Part shown: positions 7,037 through 8,133 of the stretch, one piece after another
How the letters are laid out: each line of letters begins with the position of its first letter
How positions within the stretch are numbered: position 1 is the stretch's first letter
Assembly (NCBI GenBank): GCA_013001365.1
Contig: JABDMQ010000155.1
Location: forward strand, 1-8,133
Origin: Flavobacteriaceae bacterium
GTDB taxonomy: Bacteria > Bacteroidota > Bacteroidia > Flavobacteriales > Flavobacteriaceae
Length of the DNA stretch: 8,133 nucleotides
Direction of reading: 5' to 3'
Program-made: the position numbers and the translations under genes
Notes under the pieces: model-generated
Database searches by the model: none
The model's input: the letters and a program-made list of their open reading frames with translations, nothing else
What the model was told of the DNA's origin: nothing

Positions 7037-7795
7037 TTATCGCTTATGCTCTGGGCTGTCAAATCCTGCTTGACAACCTGCTTGCCACTCGTCCGGCTGA
7101 TTACCATAGGCAGGAACACCACCATTGTCCTTGAGCATTCTTGCTAAATGCAAGCAATTCCAGACCAAGAATGTGGTATTTCTGTTCGTAAAGTCGTTCT
7201 CAGGACCACCTGAGCCTTCATCTCTATAAGATGGGCCTGGTCCAGCTTCACCCATCCATCCTGCATCTGCCTGTGGTGGAACAGTATAGCCAATATGTGA
7301 GAGTGAAAACAGGATATTCATGGCGCAGTGTTTAACGCCATCTTCATTTCCTGTAATTAAGGTGGCGCCAACTTTTCCGTAATCACGATATTGTCCTTTT
7401 TCATTGAATTGATGTGTATAGCCATACATGCGTTCAAGAGTTCTATTGCAAACTGATGATTTCTCACCCAGCCAAACAGATGTGCAAAGAATCAGGATGT
7501 CGCAGGCATCGACCTCTTTCTGGATGATTGGCCAATCGTCTTTATCCCATTCTGGGGTCTTGGACATGTCCAATCCCAAGCCTGCTGGGATTTCATAATC
7601 TACAGGCCTTATGATCTTGGTGGATACGCCGTTGGCTTCAAAAATGTTCTGTGCAATCTTGATCACCCCTTCTGTATGTGAAAGCACTGGTGTCCTGTTC
7701 AAAGTGCAGTTAAGGAAGAGAACTTTGAGGTCATCATATTTTGCAGGTGGATGTTCACAATGCTTTTCAGTAATTTTTTTTAGTTGCTCACTCAT
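7037..7795 (-). CDS. Flavodoxin-family NAD(P)H-dependent oxidoreductase (FMN_red-like)
   Basis: This 252-aa cytoplasmic protein has a flavodoxin-like fold. The first strand and phosphate loop read KVLFLNCTLNRTPVLSHTEG (24-43), which matches the FMN-phosphate-binding loop position. DILILCTSVWLGEKSSV (99-115) with NRTLERMYG (117-125) is the flavin ring-binding segment seen in NADPH-dependent FMN reductases. ATLITGNEDGVKH (144-156) and GPGPSYRDE (185-193) match a subgroup annotated as flavodoxin-family or NAD(P)H-dependent oxidoreductase. These enzymes reduce flavins, quinones or related electron acceptors; the true substrate is unknown. The end carries an extra tail with Cys241 (EWQAGCQAGF). 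The start ATG at 7795 is 22 nt from the end of the FGE-like gene and the stop is 19 nt before the propeller gene, so it sits inside a probable operon. Confidence 0.9.
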   Translation of the reverse strand: MSEQLKKITEKHCEHPPAKYDDLKVLFLNCTLNRTPVLSHTEGVIKIAQNIFEANGVSTKIIRPVDYEIPAGLGLDMSKTPEWDKDDWPIIQKEVDACDILILCTSVWLGEKSSVCNRTLERMYGYTHQFNEKGQYRDYGKVGATLITGNEDGVKHCAMNILFSLSHIGYTVPPQADAGWMGEAGPGPSYRDEGSGGPENDFTNRNTTFLVWNCLHLARMLKDNGGVPAYGNQPDEWQAGCQAGFDSPEHKR

Positions 7796-7817
7796 TTCTT
7801 AATATTTATTTAGTTGA

Positions 7818-8133
7818 TTATTTTTTATTCTTGGCCAATCTAAATCCGGGTTTCTTGAAATCAGGTTTGACCCAAGCCCTGCTGGCCGATCGCGAGTGCC
7901 AAGGGTCCGCATTGTAGCTCCCTCCACGGCCTACTTTATGGGTTCCGGTTTCGGGTCCTTTTGGGTTGGTTGTTTTCTGGCTTGGATAATGACCATACCA
8001 ATCTTGACACCATTCCCAGATATTCCCATTGATATCATACACACCAACTTTGTTTGGCTTAAAAGACCCAACTGGAGCGATAAATGCATGGCCATCATTA
8101 TGCTCTTTCCATATTCTATTGCTGGATGTTTTA
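7818..8133 (-). CDS. FGE-sulfatase/SUMF1-like protein, C-terminal part, lacking catalytic cysteines
   Basis: The frame is open to the right edge (104 codons visible), so the start lies outside. A GTG at 8042 should not be taken as a start, because the codons before it also match the family (DGHAFIAPVGSFKPN). The fragment carries the hallmarks of the formylglycine-generating-enzyme fold: APVGSF, VYDINGNIWEWCQDWYG, NPKGPETGTHKVGRGGSY, RSASR and a closing GFRLA. True FGE oxidises a sulfatase Cys to formylglycine using two cysteines between GGS and GFR. Here that interval has none; the only visible Cys follows WEW. It is therefore probably a different member of the SUMF1/EgtB/PvdO group, for example a structural or binding version as found in some Bacteroidota lipoproteins. 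The gene precedes the oxidoreductase by 22 nt. Confidence 0.88.
   Translation of the reverse strand, partial: KTSSNRIWKEHNDGHAFIAPVGSFKPNKVGVYDINGNIWEWCQDWYGHYPSQKTTNPKGPETGTHKVGRGGSYNADPWHSRSASRAWVKPDFKKPGFRLAKNKK

Noticed and set aside
7611..7802. 63-codon plus-strand frame over the start of the oxidoreductase gene
   Set aside because: It is antisense to the conserved FMN-binding N-terminus and shows no domain or signal of its own.
7818..8133. Sulfatase maturation locus
   Set aside because: The FGE-like domain lacks the catalytic cysteines in its visible part, and no sulfatase gene with a C-x-P-x-R motif was seen in the window.

Overview
The window looks like a chromosomal segment from a Bacteroidota (Bacteroidetes) bacterium. 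The DNA is AT-rich and start codons lack strong Shine-Dalgarno sequences. Exported proteins have short Lys-rich signal peptides, mostly cut just before Gln (FA|QV, QA|QE, SS|QS), and one is a lipoprotein. The mix of families (GH3 glycosidase with Fn3-like tail, YwqK/PD40 propeller, S33 lipoprotein hydrolase, FGE-sulfatase domain) is also typical of that phylum. Genus cannot be fixed from this sequence.

Layout: the first ~620 bases hold the 3' end of a plus-strand family 3 glycoside hydrolase. Everything else, from 655 to the right edge, is coded on the minus strand, so the GH3 gene and the minus-strand array converge over a 35-bp gap with a weak hairpin. In transcription order (right to left) the minus-strand genes are: the C-terminal part of an FGE-sulfatase/SUMF1-like protein; a flavodoxin-family NAD(P)H oxidoreductase; an exported YwqK-repeat plus PD40 propeller protein; an exported alpha/beta hydrolase overlapping it by 7 nt; a VOC/glyoxalase-fold protein; a four-helix membrane protein; an exported two-part beta-rich protein of unknown function; a small TfoX-N-like protein 2 nt downstream of it; and a lipoprotein alpha/beta hydrolase of the S33/TAP type.

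Spacing divides the minus-strand genes into likely transcription groups. From the FGE-like gene through the VOC gene, gaps are -7 to +22 nt, so co-transcription is plausible. An 89-nt gap precedes the membrane protein and a 137-nt gap precedes the 262-aa exported protein, so each could have its own promoter, although no convincing Bacteroidota promoter was seen. The 262-aa protein and the TfoX-like gene form a tight pair, and the S33 lipoprotein follows after 59 nt.

No single well-known pathway ties these genes together. At least four products are exported or lipid-anchored, and two are alpha/beta hydrolases of different families. The best candidate for something undescribed is the overlapping pair at 4421-7017, where a secreted repeat/propeller protein is coupled to a secreted serine hydrolase with an N-terminal beta-domain. 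Other points worth a second look are the S33 lipoprotein, whose nucleophile elbow has lost both glycines, and the FGE-like domain, which lacks the catalytic cysteines. I saw no RNA genes, CRISPR arrays, insertion sequences or integration sites.
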